Source: Protoeuglena noctilucae (lineage: Eukaryota > Chlorophyta > Pedinophyceae > Marsupiomonadales > Marsupiomonadaceae). Taken from it: a stretch of 64,000 nucleotides of DNA. Under the pieces are notes generated by a model that was not told where the DNA came from, ran no database searches, and saw nothing but the letters and a program-made list of their open reading frames with translations. Each line of letters opens with the position of its first letter. The stretch's first letter is position 1. Below are positions 46,460-56,571 of the stretch, piece by piece. The stretch lies in the NCBI GenBank assembly GCA_958009085.1, contig OY253674.1, positions 1,207,760 through 1,271,759 of the forward strand, given 5' to 3'. Position numbers and translations under genes: made by a program.

Positions 46460-47916
46460 TGCGGGCGGGGAGGGCGAGGCCATGGGAGCCTGCGTCGCGG
46501 AGTGCGGCTGGGGAGGGGCGAGGCAGGGTTGCGCCCCCCGCCGCTTGCGGGGAAGCCATGCGCTCAGCGCCGACGACATTCGATGCACACGGATAGAAAC
46601 AAAGAAGGCGCAGAGCGCATATGGAGGCCGCAGAGATGGCCGTCGGCCCCGCAGCGGGCGTCGGCGACGCTGCACGGCATGCTGCCGACGTGCGCCTGCT
46701 CCTGGCACGGGCATTGCCAGGATGCGGCGCCTTGCACTCACCACGGGTGTTCCTGCTGGCGCCAGTGGCTGTCCAAGGCCGCCAATCACGCCCAGGCCCC
46801 TGCGATGGGAATCGCTGCGGCCATTACCTGAGAGCCTTGCAACGCTGCGAGGTGTATACAGGGGTCGATGCCAGGACCACGATTTCCGAGCAACCCTCGC
46901 GCTGCATCGTCGCATTGCCGGGCAAAGACGCCCGCCGCAGAGGGCGGCAAGGGCCCAAACACTTGCACGCCCCCCCGCCCCTCGGCAGGGACGCGCAACC
47001 GGATGCGGCGCCATAGAAAGCCACCGTTTTCGTCCCGTCATGCGGGAAGGGCCGCGGGACCCCCTGCCGGCCTGCATTCCTTGCCTGGAGTGGCGAAACG
47101 AGGGGCTCCCCCCGTGAAAACGGAGAGCCGTCGTCGCCATCACTTGTTAATCGGAAAAGGATCGCGGCGCGCAGGCCATCCATGCGGACAAAAGGTAGTT
47201 CGCCGCGCTTGCGAGTCCTCTCGGCAGAGCTAAGAGTGACGCGTGACGCGGAGGACCCGGCGCAGTCAAACGACGCAAACAAGGGAAAAGGGCGCAATGG
47301 GACTGCGCGGAAAGCGCTTCCTTCCAACGGCAATGCAGCCGCCCTGTAAAAACCGAGCCTGCTTTGCCGCCTGCTCTACGGCGACGCGCCAATCATAAAG
47401 CGGGGGCTCCACCGCCGGGCAGAAAAGGGCCGGAACGCCGCCGGCGCGCTGAACTGGCGGATTTGCAGCCAGTTGCACGAGTTGCACGCCCCAGCCCTGT
47501 CGAGGGGAACTCTCTATCCGTTTAAGTGAGACAAAAAGAGAGAACCCATCCGCGTTCGCTGGGCCCTGCTAGCTTTGCCTCGCAGCGCGGGTCAACAACA
47601 GCCATCTTCGTCCCCACATCGCCGGCTCCCGCCGCCCAGGGCGGCGCGCCTCGTTCGCAACCCGCAATTCTCATAGACTCGCGTTGCTGGCGCGCCCAAG
47701 TTCGCGCTCGTGCCGGCCGGGCGCGCGGGAAAGGCAGGCGAGATGGCGGGAGCTTGGCAACGCGGTCGACCGTCGAATCAGCCCACCGTGTAGTTTACTG
47801 GATAGAAATCACGGATTTATTTCGTTGTGGACGGCGGCACCTCCTGGATACGCCGGCAGCGACGGCGCAGGGCCTCGGCAGCTGTGAGAAGGCCACAGGT
47901 CCGCCCCGGGCGCAGG
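46460..47916. other. Divergent region between cyclase and DUF4485 gene
   Basis: This holds the unresolved 5' exon(s) of the cyclase on the minus strand (a candidate with good acceptor and GTGAGT donor at 46818-46743) and the promoter of the plus-strand gene. Long open frames on both strands near 46480-47140 are not supported by any conserved sequence. Confidence 0.4.
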
Positions 47917-49514
47917 ATGGCGGAGGTTTTGCCGCCGATGCGGAGGGCGTTGGATCCCACGCCCTTCTTAGGAAGCATCAGCACCTCACCGGAGCTCCGG
48001 CGGCACCAGACGACCCTCCGCATCGCTGGCGAGGAGGACTACGTCTTTGGGAACCTCGCCTTCGAGGTTGGGCGGCGAATGGAGCTGCTGAACAAGCCGC
48101 TGAGGATCAGGGTCGCCCAGTGGCTCGAGAAGCTCGCGCGGGCGCGCACGAGGCGAGTGGGCAGCCATGGCAACCTGCCCGGCCCTCGTCCACCTTGCGC
48201 TCCCCATCCCGACCGCGCCGCGCCGTCCTCCCCGCAGCAATCGGACGTGGCAGCGCCTCCGCAACGAGTACGCGAGGGTCCTGGTGGCGCAGCTCGAGCG
48301 AGGGCGCGTCAGCGAGCCTTTCCACTCCCGCCCGCCGGACGTGAGCGCTGCATGACGTGGGCGCCGGATGCCGATGCCGCGATGCGCCACCTCGCTCGTT
48401 GAGCTGCTCGATCCGCGCCGTGCCTCACGCCACCTCTCCTCTCGCCCTCCCCCAGGGTCCCCTCCCCGAGCTCCCCCACTGGATGCGGCTGGCGGCCACG
48501 GCGGGCGGCCACCCGGCCACGCTGAGCGAGTCGGCGCGGCAGACGGCCTCCAAGCGCGCCGCGGGAGGCCCCTTCGGCTCCCACATGTACACCAACGCCG
48601 GCAGCCGCCCGGCGTCGGCAGGCGCGGGCGTCCCGGGGGGTGGCACCGACCCCGGCAGCGGCCCGCTGTCGTCCCGCGCCGCGCGTCGGCTGTTCGAGGA
48701 GGCGGCGGTGTTGCGGGGCTCCTCGGATGGCCCCTCCGCCGGCGCCGGCTCCCTGGGCCCCCGTAGCGGCAGTTACCACGAGGGCCTGTCCGGGGGTGCG
48801 CAGCGCGTGGGCAGCCGCGTGGCGCTGTCCGGGTTCGACGCCTCGCGGCTGGGCCCGCGGTCCAAGGCGGAGCTCGAGTCGGAGCTGGGGGCCAGCCGCG
48901 AGCGCAACACGGAGCTCAACTGGAAGCTCCGGGTGGCAGAGGACCGGTGAGGGAGGGAGGCGGGTCGGACTCTCGTGGACCACGTGCCTCGCGGGATGCG
49001 TTGGCGGCGCCGGGACTGTTCGCTTATTGTAATCCTCTCTCATCTCCCACACCGCTCCCTGTCTTCGCTCCCAGTCTGCGCGACGCGTCCCTGCACCTAA
49101 GCCGCACGGTGGGCGACGCGGCGGCGCGGCGCGTGGTAGGGGAGGTGGCGGCGGAGCGGGCGTCCGCCGATGGCCTGGAGCGTCTCCTGCGCAAGAACGA
49201 GGAGAAGAGGGACGCGCTGAGGTGAGCCGCGCGCAAGTGCAAGTGCCGGGGGAGGTCAGGTGCTGTCCCGCCGCGGTGGTCTGTCTTGTTCAACATGACC
49301 GCGAGTCCGCGGTCGTTCCCGCAGGTCCACGCCCGAGTCCCTGCGGCTGTCCAAGCTCTACGGCGAGCAGCCCCTCTCAGCCTGGGCTGTGTCCTTTGGG
49401 GGCGCGTCGGATGCCACAGCCGTGTATGACGACGACGGGTGGCTGCGAGCCATGCAGGAGTTCCGAAGGCAGACGGAGCTCCTGCGCCAGCAGATCGCCC
49501 TCATCAGCCCCTGA
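47917..49514 (+). CDS. DUF4485-domain coiled-coil protein
   Basis: Five exons (47917-48152, 48238-48340, 48456-48946, 49075-49221, 49325-49514) join in frame to 388 aa. Residues near 20-130 form a DUF4485-like domain: VFGNLAFEVGRRMELLNKPL, IRVAQWLEKLAR, then NEYARVLVAQLERGRVSEPF and RPPDGPLPELPHWM, matching the family pattern of a helix, 'LL-QL--G---PF', 'PP-GPLP-LP-W'. A Gly/Ser-rich middle follows, then coiled coil (KAELESELGASRERNTELNW, ADGLERLLRKNEEKRDALR) and a short C-terminal helix. The family is found in ciliated or flagellated eukaryotes; its function is not known to me. The intron after 48152 has a GC donor. An in-frame ATG exists further upstream, so the start may be earlier. Confidence 0.72.
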
Positions 49515-49669
49515 CACTGCCCGCTGCCACTGCCCTGCTCCCGTGTCGCTCTTGCTGCACTGCACCCTACCAGCGCCTGCCACCCTGCCCTCCCGCTCCT
49601 AGCTTCCAACTCCTAGCTTCGTTTGAATCAATCGCTGACTAACGCTGCCTCCCCATGCATGCCCGAGAC

Positions 49670-50636
49670 TCAATGCCTCGACTTGTGTTTCTTCGCCTTC
49701 GCCTTACCCCCCTCTGCGCTCTCCCGCTTCTTTGATCGGTGCCCTTTACGTCCCTCTGCGCCCTTTCCGACCTCTCCATCCCCCTCCCCGCCCTCTGCCT
49801 CCCCATCCCTCGCATCGACCCCGCCCTCCTCCGCCAGCCCAGCTCCCCCGCCGTCACGCAAACTCGCCAGCAGCTCGTCCGCAGCATCGCCGGCCGTGCG
49901 CGGCGCCCTCCCCTGCTCCTGCTCGTCCTGCGGAGCAAGGCGGCTCACCGTGTTGTCCCACCCCACACCGCACTCATGCGCCCATCCGCCGCCGCTCAAG
50001 CCTCCCCTTCCCCACCTGCCGCGCCTCGCCCTGCCCCGCTACCTCCCCCCGCCTCAGACGCTCTCGCTGCTCCTGATTCAGGCCCGACAGCGCGTGTGCC
50101 AGGAAGCGGTTGGCTGCCGGCACGTCCAGCGCCTGGGCCGGACGGTTGCGGACCAGGAAGTCATCCTCCGCTGCCGCATGCAGCCTCCTCACGCGAATCT
50201 CAATGCGCTCCCAGTCCTGCGCTTGATAGGGGGCAAGGGATTCGCCGGATGGATCCCCAAAATTGATGTGTGCAGTAGCAAACGTAGCCACGAGCATGCA
50301 GCACCTTGCACAGGTCTTGGTGGCTCGTGGGGTCCTCGCCGCAGACGCGCAGATACATGGAGAACAGAGTGTGCATCAGCCTGGCCCCTGCGATGTGCAC
50401 CTCGGCCCGCCGGAGCGGGGGCAGCTGCCGCTCGACCTCGGGAGGGACGGCGCCCGTCAGCGCATCGACGGCGGCCTCCACCTGTGGTACACAACATGTC
50501 TGGTTAGTCAGATGCACGCAAAGCGCGCAGCGCACCCAAGCAGACGCGCCGGGCACGGCCGCACCTTGCCCAGCGCCGCAGCAAAGGCGTCCAGCTGCTC
50601 CTGAACCTTCTTCGGGACCTCGACCAGGGCGTCCAT
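49670..50636 (-). CDS. C1D: Nuclear nucleic acid-binding protein C1D / LRP1 (Rrp47)
   Basis: C1D/Rrp47 is a cofactor of the nuclear exosome subunit Rrp6 and belongs to the Sas10/Utp3/C1D family. Exons: 50636 to about 50565 (MDALVEVPKKVQEQLDAFAA), about 50480-50304 with AVPPEVERQLPPLRRAEVHI and RLMHTLFSMYLRVCGEDPTS, about 50218-50036 with DWERIEIRVRRLHAAAED and LDVPAANRFLAHALSGLN, and about 49999-49670, a Gly/Glu- and Lys-rich tail ending KAKAKKHKSRH. The last feature matches the basic C-terminus of the family that contacts RNA. The final exon's acceptor is approximate. Together with TSR1 and eS19 it adds to the ribosome and RNA processing genes in this window. Confidence 0.82.
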
Positions 50637-52322
50637 TGCTGAAGGCTTGTGCGGCTGTCCAGGGGTGCTCGTTTGGGCTAGCGGATGCGGGGCCTGAAGC
50701 GTGGAGCGTCTTTAAAACGGTTCGGCGACCTGGCTATCACCCCTGGCGCACAGATGAGGGCCGGCGGCGGATGGATCCATCAAATAGCTTATTGTCATCG
50801 TCTAAACACGCATTGAATTGAAAGGCCGCCGGTATCAGCCTCTGGCACGCGCCGTCAGAGCTGGTTTCCGTCCACCGTGATCAACAGCCCCGCCCCAGGT
50901 GCGATTGCGTGGCATTACTCACATCGTGCGTCGAGGAGCGGCTAAGTGTGCCTAGTGGGCGACGCGCCGCCCCTGCCCGCTCCAAGCCGCTCTGTCCACT
51001 CTTACCATTCAGAGACGCTTCTTCTGGCGACGTACGTCTGCCGAGGTGAGACCGCCAGCTCTTGCTCCGCCCTGCCTGCTCGGATGGCGCCAGGATGCGC
51101 GGAATGGCGGCTGTTGCCGTCCCTGCGTCCCTCCGCCCCCCCGGGACCACCTGGGGCGCATCCGTTGCTCTTCGCGCGGCAAAGTTTCCACGGCGCTGCG
51201 CGGTGTCCCGCGAGCCGGCACGCCCGGCGTCCCGCGACCCCCGAACCCCCGCGCCGGATGACGATGGACGACATTTACCATAGAACGACTTGTCTGAGGC
51301 GCTCGCGTCTCTGACGAAACAATCGTCATGCACCACCAACCGACGGCTGCGTTCGGGGCTTCCGGGGGCTTTGGCGGAGCTGTGCTGCCTGCTGTTGTTC
51401 CTCGCGCGCAAACCCAAGCGCCGCTGCCCCCGTCATGCGCAGGCGCCGCTGGACCTGCTGAACGAGCCCATCGTTTTCGCATAGAGGTGAGCGGGGCCCG
51501 AAGGGTCACCATCGGCGCCCGCAGCGTCTGCCGCCGTCCGCCCCTGGGCAGGGCGGCGCCGGGCCTGCGGCCGGGACCCCGCGCGCCGCCGCGCCTCGGG
51601 CGTAAATCCGGGCGCGGCGGTGGGTTCCGGCGACGCTGTGCGCCGGGCGAAAGTCCCCGGGCTCTTTGGTAGAGAGTACCACCCCGCAAGGGGAGGGCCG
51701 CCGCCTGCCCCGCCTGGGGCCTCGGTCCCTGCGCCGGGGCGGCGGCGCAGCTCGCCTTTCTGCCGCCTCACGCGGGCGGCGCCGCTACAGTTATGTGGCC
51801 GGTGTGCGAGTGGCACACGAACTCAACGGGGCTCACTCTCGGTGCTCACGCTCACACTTTCCCTGGGCCCTCCCAGGTTTCGCTTTGGCGCCTGAAATGG
51901 CATGGCGGCAAGCGCGGTCGCTCGCACAGGGGGTCCCAGGTGCGCGTGGTTCTGCTCGGGTTGTCACCGTGCATGCTGTGATTCGGGGCCGCTGCGGGAT
52001 GACGATGTCAGACCCACAGACCTGTGCTGACGGGCGGGCAGGTGGCCCGCCCGCTGACTGAGAAAACGTCGTTTCATGCACCACTCCGACCGCTGGCGCC
52101 CCGCGGAGCGTGGCGTGGGGTGACGATTGCAGCTGCCGCGGTGCGCAACGCCCGTCCCTTGTTGCTCCTCCCTTGCAGGCGCATCGGACAGGCGGCGACT
52201 TCAGGCTCACTTTGCCGAGATCCAAGCCTCACACCCGTGTCTGTCGACACGCTCACTCTGGAAGCCCCTTGCTCGCTTCAACACTCCCGCACCGCTACTC
52301 GACCCAACCCCTCCCCGTTCCT
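50637..52322. other. Intergenic, no supported gene
   Basis: About 1.7 kb between the 5' end of C1D and the 3' end of aspartyl aminopeptidase. Open frames occur on both strands (for example around 51,009-51,689 minus and 51,620-52,061 plus) but none has a recognisable motif. A short plus-strand segment near 51,395-51,483 encodes hydrophobic then basic residues and stops. A small unrecognised gene or non-coding RNA here is possible but unproven. Confidence 0.4.
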
Positions 52323-54346
52323 TCACCGATTGTTGCCGAGTTCCCCGCAGTCGGGCGCCTCAATCTCCCCCCGGATGTCGGCGGGCGGCAGGGTGTCGAC
52401 GTCGATGGTGCGGTCCAACTGAGAGAAGGTCTCGAAGAAGGCGCGGAGGTGCTCGCGGCTCGTGTGGATGTCATCTGTGAGGAGGAAGAGACGAGCAGAA
52501 TGCGGATCATCACACGTGGTATCACGCCTGCCACTTGTGTCCATCGACACCATCGCCAAACACATGCCGCTCGCCCCCCATCGCGACGCCCTCTCAGCTC
52601 CTCGGTACACCCTCGCATCCCGGTGCCCCCCACCCCACCCCACCCCCTCACCGGTGCCGCACATCTCCCGGATCGAGTGCATGGCCAGCTGCGCCACCCC
52701 CACGTCCACCGTGCGGATGCCCGTGGCCGCTGAGATGATGGGGCCGATCGTCGACCCGCACGCCGTGTCCTGCCGCACCACGAACTCCTGGCTGGGCAGG
52801 CCGCGGCGGGCGCCCACCTCGCGGAAGAGCGCGGCGGTGACGGACGTGGTGGCGTAGCGCTGGTTGCAGTTGTGCTTGATCACCACGCCCCCGTGCATGG
52901 CCGGGCGGTGACCCGGCTCGTGGCGGTCGGCGTAGTTGGGGTGCACGGCGTGGGCCATGTCGGACGAGACGACGAACGACCGCTGCATGGCGCGCTCCAC
53001 GGCGCCCTCCTGCCCCGCGCCCAGGGTGCCCGCCACGCGTCGGATCGTGTCGAGCATCACGGGGCCGCCCGCCCCCACCGCGGACTCGCTGCCCACCTCC
53101 TCGTGGTCGAACAGCGCCATGGCACGCACCGCCTCCTCCTCCTCAAGCCCAGACGCGGACAGCAGGGCGTCCAGGGCACTGCGGGCGGGGTGGGAGCGAT
53201 GTTACGGATGAGGCGTCCTCCACTCAGAGTGATATGAAATGGTCCTTAACACCACTAGCGGTGGATCGGTGCCATCCACTTGAAGTGATAAGAAACGCCC
53301 CCCCTTCCCCTGCTATCATCATCATCGCTCACCAGAAGGACGACGCGAGGTTGTCGAGGCGCCCCACAAAGAGGAACTCCCCCCGCGCCCCCCCGATGAC
53401 GCCCGGCTGCACGTCGCAGAGGTTGAGGTCAAAGTCTGCGATATCGTCGGCGGCGCAACCCAGCTCCTCGGCCAGGAGCTGCAGCAGGAGGGGGCACTGG
53501 GCGTCCCGCCACTTGCGGAGGGGGTCGCCTGGAAGCAACGAGCCATGGGGTTAAGTGAATGGGTCAGTGAATGGCAGAGCGAGGGTTGCAAGCTCCACCA
53601 AGTCATCTACCCGAACCCCACAGCGCACCGTTGGCCCCAGCCCCGCCCGCCCCAGCCGGGCTCTCCAGCCGCCCCTTGACCTCCGTGGCCAGGATGGGTG
53701 CCAGCTCCGTCTCGGGGTTGGGCTTGAACCCGGCCGTGTTGATGTCGCGGTTCAGGTGGATGGCCAGCATCGGAATGCGCAGGATGGGCCGGTCGATCTT
53801 TACCAGCTCGTGGCTCAGCCGCGCTCCCCGCCGCACCAGCACGCGACCCGCCAGGCCCAGGTCGCGGTCGAACCACGTGTGCCACAGGCCCCCGCCGTAC
53901 GTCTGCACCGCCAGCTGCAGGTACCCCTCCCGGGACCGCGCCGTGCGGGGCTTCAGCTTCAGGCACGGGGAGTCCGTGTGGGCGCCCACCACCAGGAAGC
54001 CGCCCCCGGGCTCGTAGCGCCCTCCCACGGCGAAGGCCACCAGCGTACTCATGTTCCGCGTAAAGAAGTACTTGCCGTTGCGCCGGATCTCCCAAGCGTC
54101 CCGCTCGGACAACTGCTCGTAGCCCGCAGCGAGGAGGGCGCGGCGAGCCTCGTCCACCGCGTGGTAGGGCGTCCAGGCCTGCGGGAGGCGCGAGCAGATG
54201 AGGATTCGGTCATCGAAACGAGACGCGGGGGCAACGCGCCGCGCGATGGCTCCCAGAGCGCGACCGCGCACCTTGTTGATGTAGTCGAGCATGCGGTGCG
54301 CCGTGGTCTTGCCCGCCGCAGCGGACGCGTCCTTAGGCGCGGTCAT
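52323..54346 (-). CDS. DNPEP: Aspartyl aminopeptidase (M18 family, DNPEP)
   Basis: Removes N-terminal Asp/Glu from peptides; a dodecameric di-zinc enzyme. Exons: 54346 to about 54274 (MTAPKDASAAAGKTTAHRML), about 54178-53612, 53529-53332, about 53178-52653, about 52475-52323. After the first intron AWTPYHAVDEARRAL matches the family start. Zinc-site and catalytic motifs are LVVGAHTDSPCLKLKP, ALFDHEEVGSESAVGAGGP, and FVVRQDTACGSTIGPIISA with RTVDVGVAQLAMHSIREMCG. HNCNQRYATT is also typical. C-terminal exon ends DCGELGNNR. Length is normal for the family (about 480-500 aa). Other genes on the same strand flank it but intergenic spacing does not suggest co-transcription. Confidence 0.95.
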
Positions 54347-54932
54347 TTCCAGTCGGGCCACGTCAGGGCTGTCGCCAGAGCCGCAACGGGCGCGGATTTG
54401 CGGGACAACCAGACGCGGGCGAAGGAAGGAGCAGGGGTGGCTGGCAGAGACTTCAGACACTCCGTGTCGAGACCTGCGACGCGGAAAATGCCGTTGGCGA
54501 CGTCGACGGCACGCCCGCAACTCCATCGGCATCAGGATCAGCGCAAGGCTGACGGGTGCGCCTGCAGCTCGCAAGGGGGGTCCAAGGCTTGCCTGGCTCC
54601 AGCCGCAGAGCTCAAGAGACGTCCCCTGGGAAGCACTGCACGCATTTGACGTCTCAACCGGTGGGCAGAGCCTGCGCCTGCCCCACACAAACCCGTGGCA
54701 ATCAATCCACGCCAGCCCGCGGGAATCCGAGGCGCTTTTTCGAGCATGGGTCACGGGGCGGAAGTTGTTCAGCCCGACGACCGATAGGCTGGCGCCTGTG
54801 TCAGTTGCCTCCCGCTGCCTCGGCACAGCACCGCATGTCAGGCGCAGACCTGGGAGCGAGGCCAAGCTGCCCCCACACCATCTCTGCCCTTCCTCCTCTG
54901 CTGCAGCCCGAGCGTTCAAATAATCGCGGCGC

Positions 54933-55232
54933 CTATTTGAGCAGGCTGAACAGCTTGGGCGCCACGCACTTGTCGATGCACTTCCAATAGTCGAAGTACT
55001 GGCCGACGCAGTTGGCCTCCCCCGTCTTGTCCCCCTTGATCCTCTCGGCACATGCCTGAACGGGTAGCCAAGAGTTGCATGGATCACGGCCCCCGCCAGG
55101 TACGGCTACCAAGCAGCGTGTGCAGCTTCGGGCGCATGGCGTGTGCCCACCTCGTATGCAGCCAGGAACTTGATGCACTTCGGCTTGCACTCCTCCTCGA
55201 GGTGAGGCTTCGGGTCTGCCACGTCGTCGCTC
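54933..55232 (-). CDS. QCR6: Mitochondrial complex III hinge protein QCR6 (UQCRH), first exon unresolved
   Basis: A small acidic intermembrane-space subunit of the cytochrome bc1 complex. Two exons are supported: 55232 to about 55152 (SDDVADPKPHLEEECKPKCI, KFLAAYE) and about 55056-54933 (ACAERIKGDKTGEANCVGQY, FDYWKCIDKCVAPKLFSLLK, TAG). The twin cysteine pairs that form the hinge's disulphides are present (CKPKC...AC and C-x9-C, CIDKC). The wording FDYWKCIDKCVAPKLF is very close to plant QCR6. The first exon begins at an acceptor with two bases of a codon missing, so a short 5' exon with the ATG lies upstream and was not identified. Confidence 0.9.
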   Translation of the reverse strand, partial: ERRRGRPEASPRGGVQAEVHQVPGCIRGGHTPCARSCTRCLVAVPGGGRDPCNSWLPVQACAERIKGDKTGEANCVGQYFDYWKCIDKCVAPKLFSLLK

Positions 55233-56571
55233 CTGCGCAACGGGGGGGCTTGTGAAGGTCTCAGCAGTCGTCGGCAGAGCAGCAGAAAACCTCTGATGGG
55301 GCTGAGAAAGGCACCGACGAGACGAGCGCATGCAAATAGCGTCAAGGAAGAGCTAGCGATGCAGCTCGAGACGCACAGACGGCGACAGGGCTCACAAGGC
55401 TGGCAGACTCGTTAAAACGCCATGCATGCGGAGTGCGGAGACGCCGATTCGCGCTGCAAACAAACGCGCTGCAAGTCCACGCGTTCCCCTTTCACAGGCC
55501 GACAGGTCTTGCTCTGCCGGCCCGGGGAAAGCTGGGAGCCACGAGAGGCTAAGTGCGCCCCAGCTACAGGGCGACTGTGACCTCTCCTCAACGCCAAGCG
55601 GGACGACAAGCAAAGGTATGAACCACATCGTCGGGACGCAAAGCTTAGACGGCGCGGAAGCCGCCCGGAGCATAAAACAGGCGGACCTCCAGCCACGCGG
55701 GGCGTGCAGGCTGCCCCTCGCCGCCCTGCGGCGCCCTCGTCGGCGGGGAGCAAGGTCGGGCCTCAGAGGAACATCCAGCCACGCTTCTCCACTCACATGG
55801 TCCCCTCCCTCGCAGCCAGCCGCGCGCGACGTCACGCCTGGACCGATCCCACGACGATCGGCAATCACACCTGCCCACGAGTGCGAAATTGCGCGCAGGG
55901 ACGGCAAGCGGGAGGGAATCCTGCAGCCTGGCCGACACCAACTTTCTTACATGCGGAGTCGGCTTCAGAAAAGCTCAGCTGCTCACCTCCCCGGCTCCGT
56001 CGTCATCGATCGCTGACCCTTGGCGATTCAAGGTCACTCGCGCGTGAAGCTTGTGGAGAAAGTTGTGGGTTTCCGAAACGTCGCGCGAAAGGCGACATCT
56101 CAGCAGGAACTGAGATCTTTGGACCACAAGGAGTCGCGTGGACGGCGGTTGGGGGCTCGCGGCCTCCCACCGCATCAGGGCGTTGGTGTCCGTGCCCTCC
56201 AAACAGCGCGAACTCCGCGAGCGAGGCCCGCGGGACTATGCGGGGCGCCTTGCGTCGCTTTCTCTGACATGCCTTTTCTCCTGTAAGGAGGACGGTCCAC
56301 ACAGACGCCCGGCCTGCGCGGGCGCCCGGGACCAGGGTTTGCGTACCTGATGCTCGGGGAATATGCCCTGCTGCCCGGTCTGGGAGGGATGCCGGGGTTC
56401 GGAGGCCTCCCTCCGATCGTCACTCCGCCCCCCTTCCACCTCCCACCGGCCGTCTCGAAGGGGTGCGTCCGCGCAACGGACATGCAGGCGCTCTGCCATG
56501 CCTGTTCTCGACCGGTGGTCTCCGGGGGCCCCGCGACGAGCCCCGATCGATAAGCGACGACCGGACATGCA
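55233..56571. other. Divergent region between QCR6 and kinesin
   Basis: This contains the missing first exon of QCR6 (minus) and the promoter or first exon of the kinesin gene (plus). I see no conserved coding sequence. A plus-strand frame near 55426-56016 is open but shows no recognisable domain. Confidence 0.4.

Noticed and set aside
46343-47143. 266-codon minus-strand frame upstream of the cyclase
   Set aside because: Its frame does not continue the cyclase membrane exons and its residues are Arg/Pro-rich shadow-like; only a short part near 46,743-46,818 may be an exon.
51600-51720. Possible small structured RNA around GGTAGAGAGTACC
   Set aside because: A short near-palindrome only; no recognisable RNA family and nothing to separate it from GC-rich background.
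50881-52061. Overlapping long open frames on both strands
   Set aside because: Long frames are expected by chance at this GC content; none has a motif, splice-linked partner or conserved segment.
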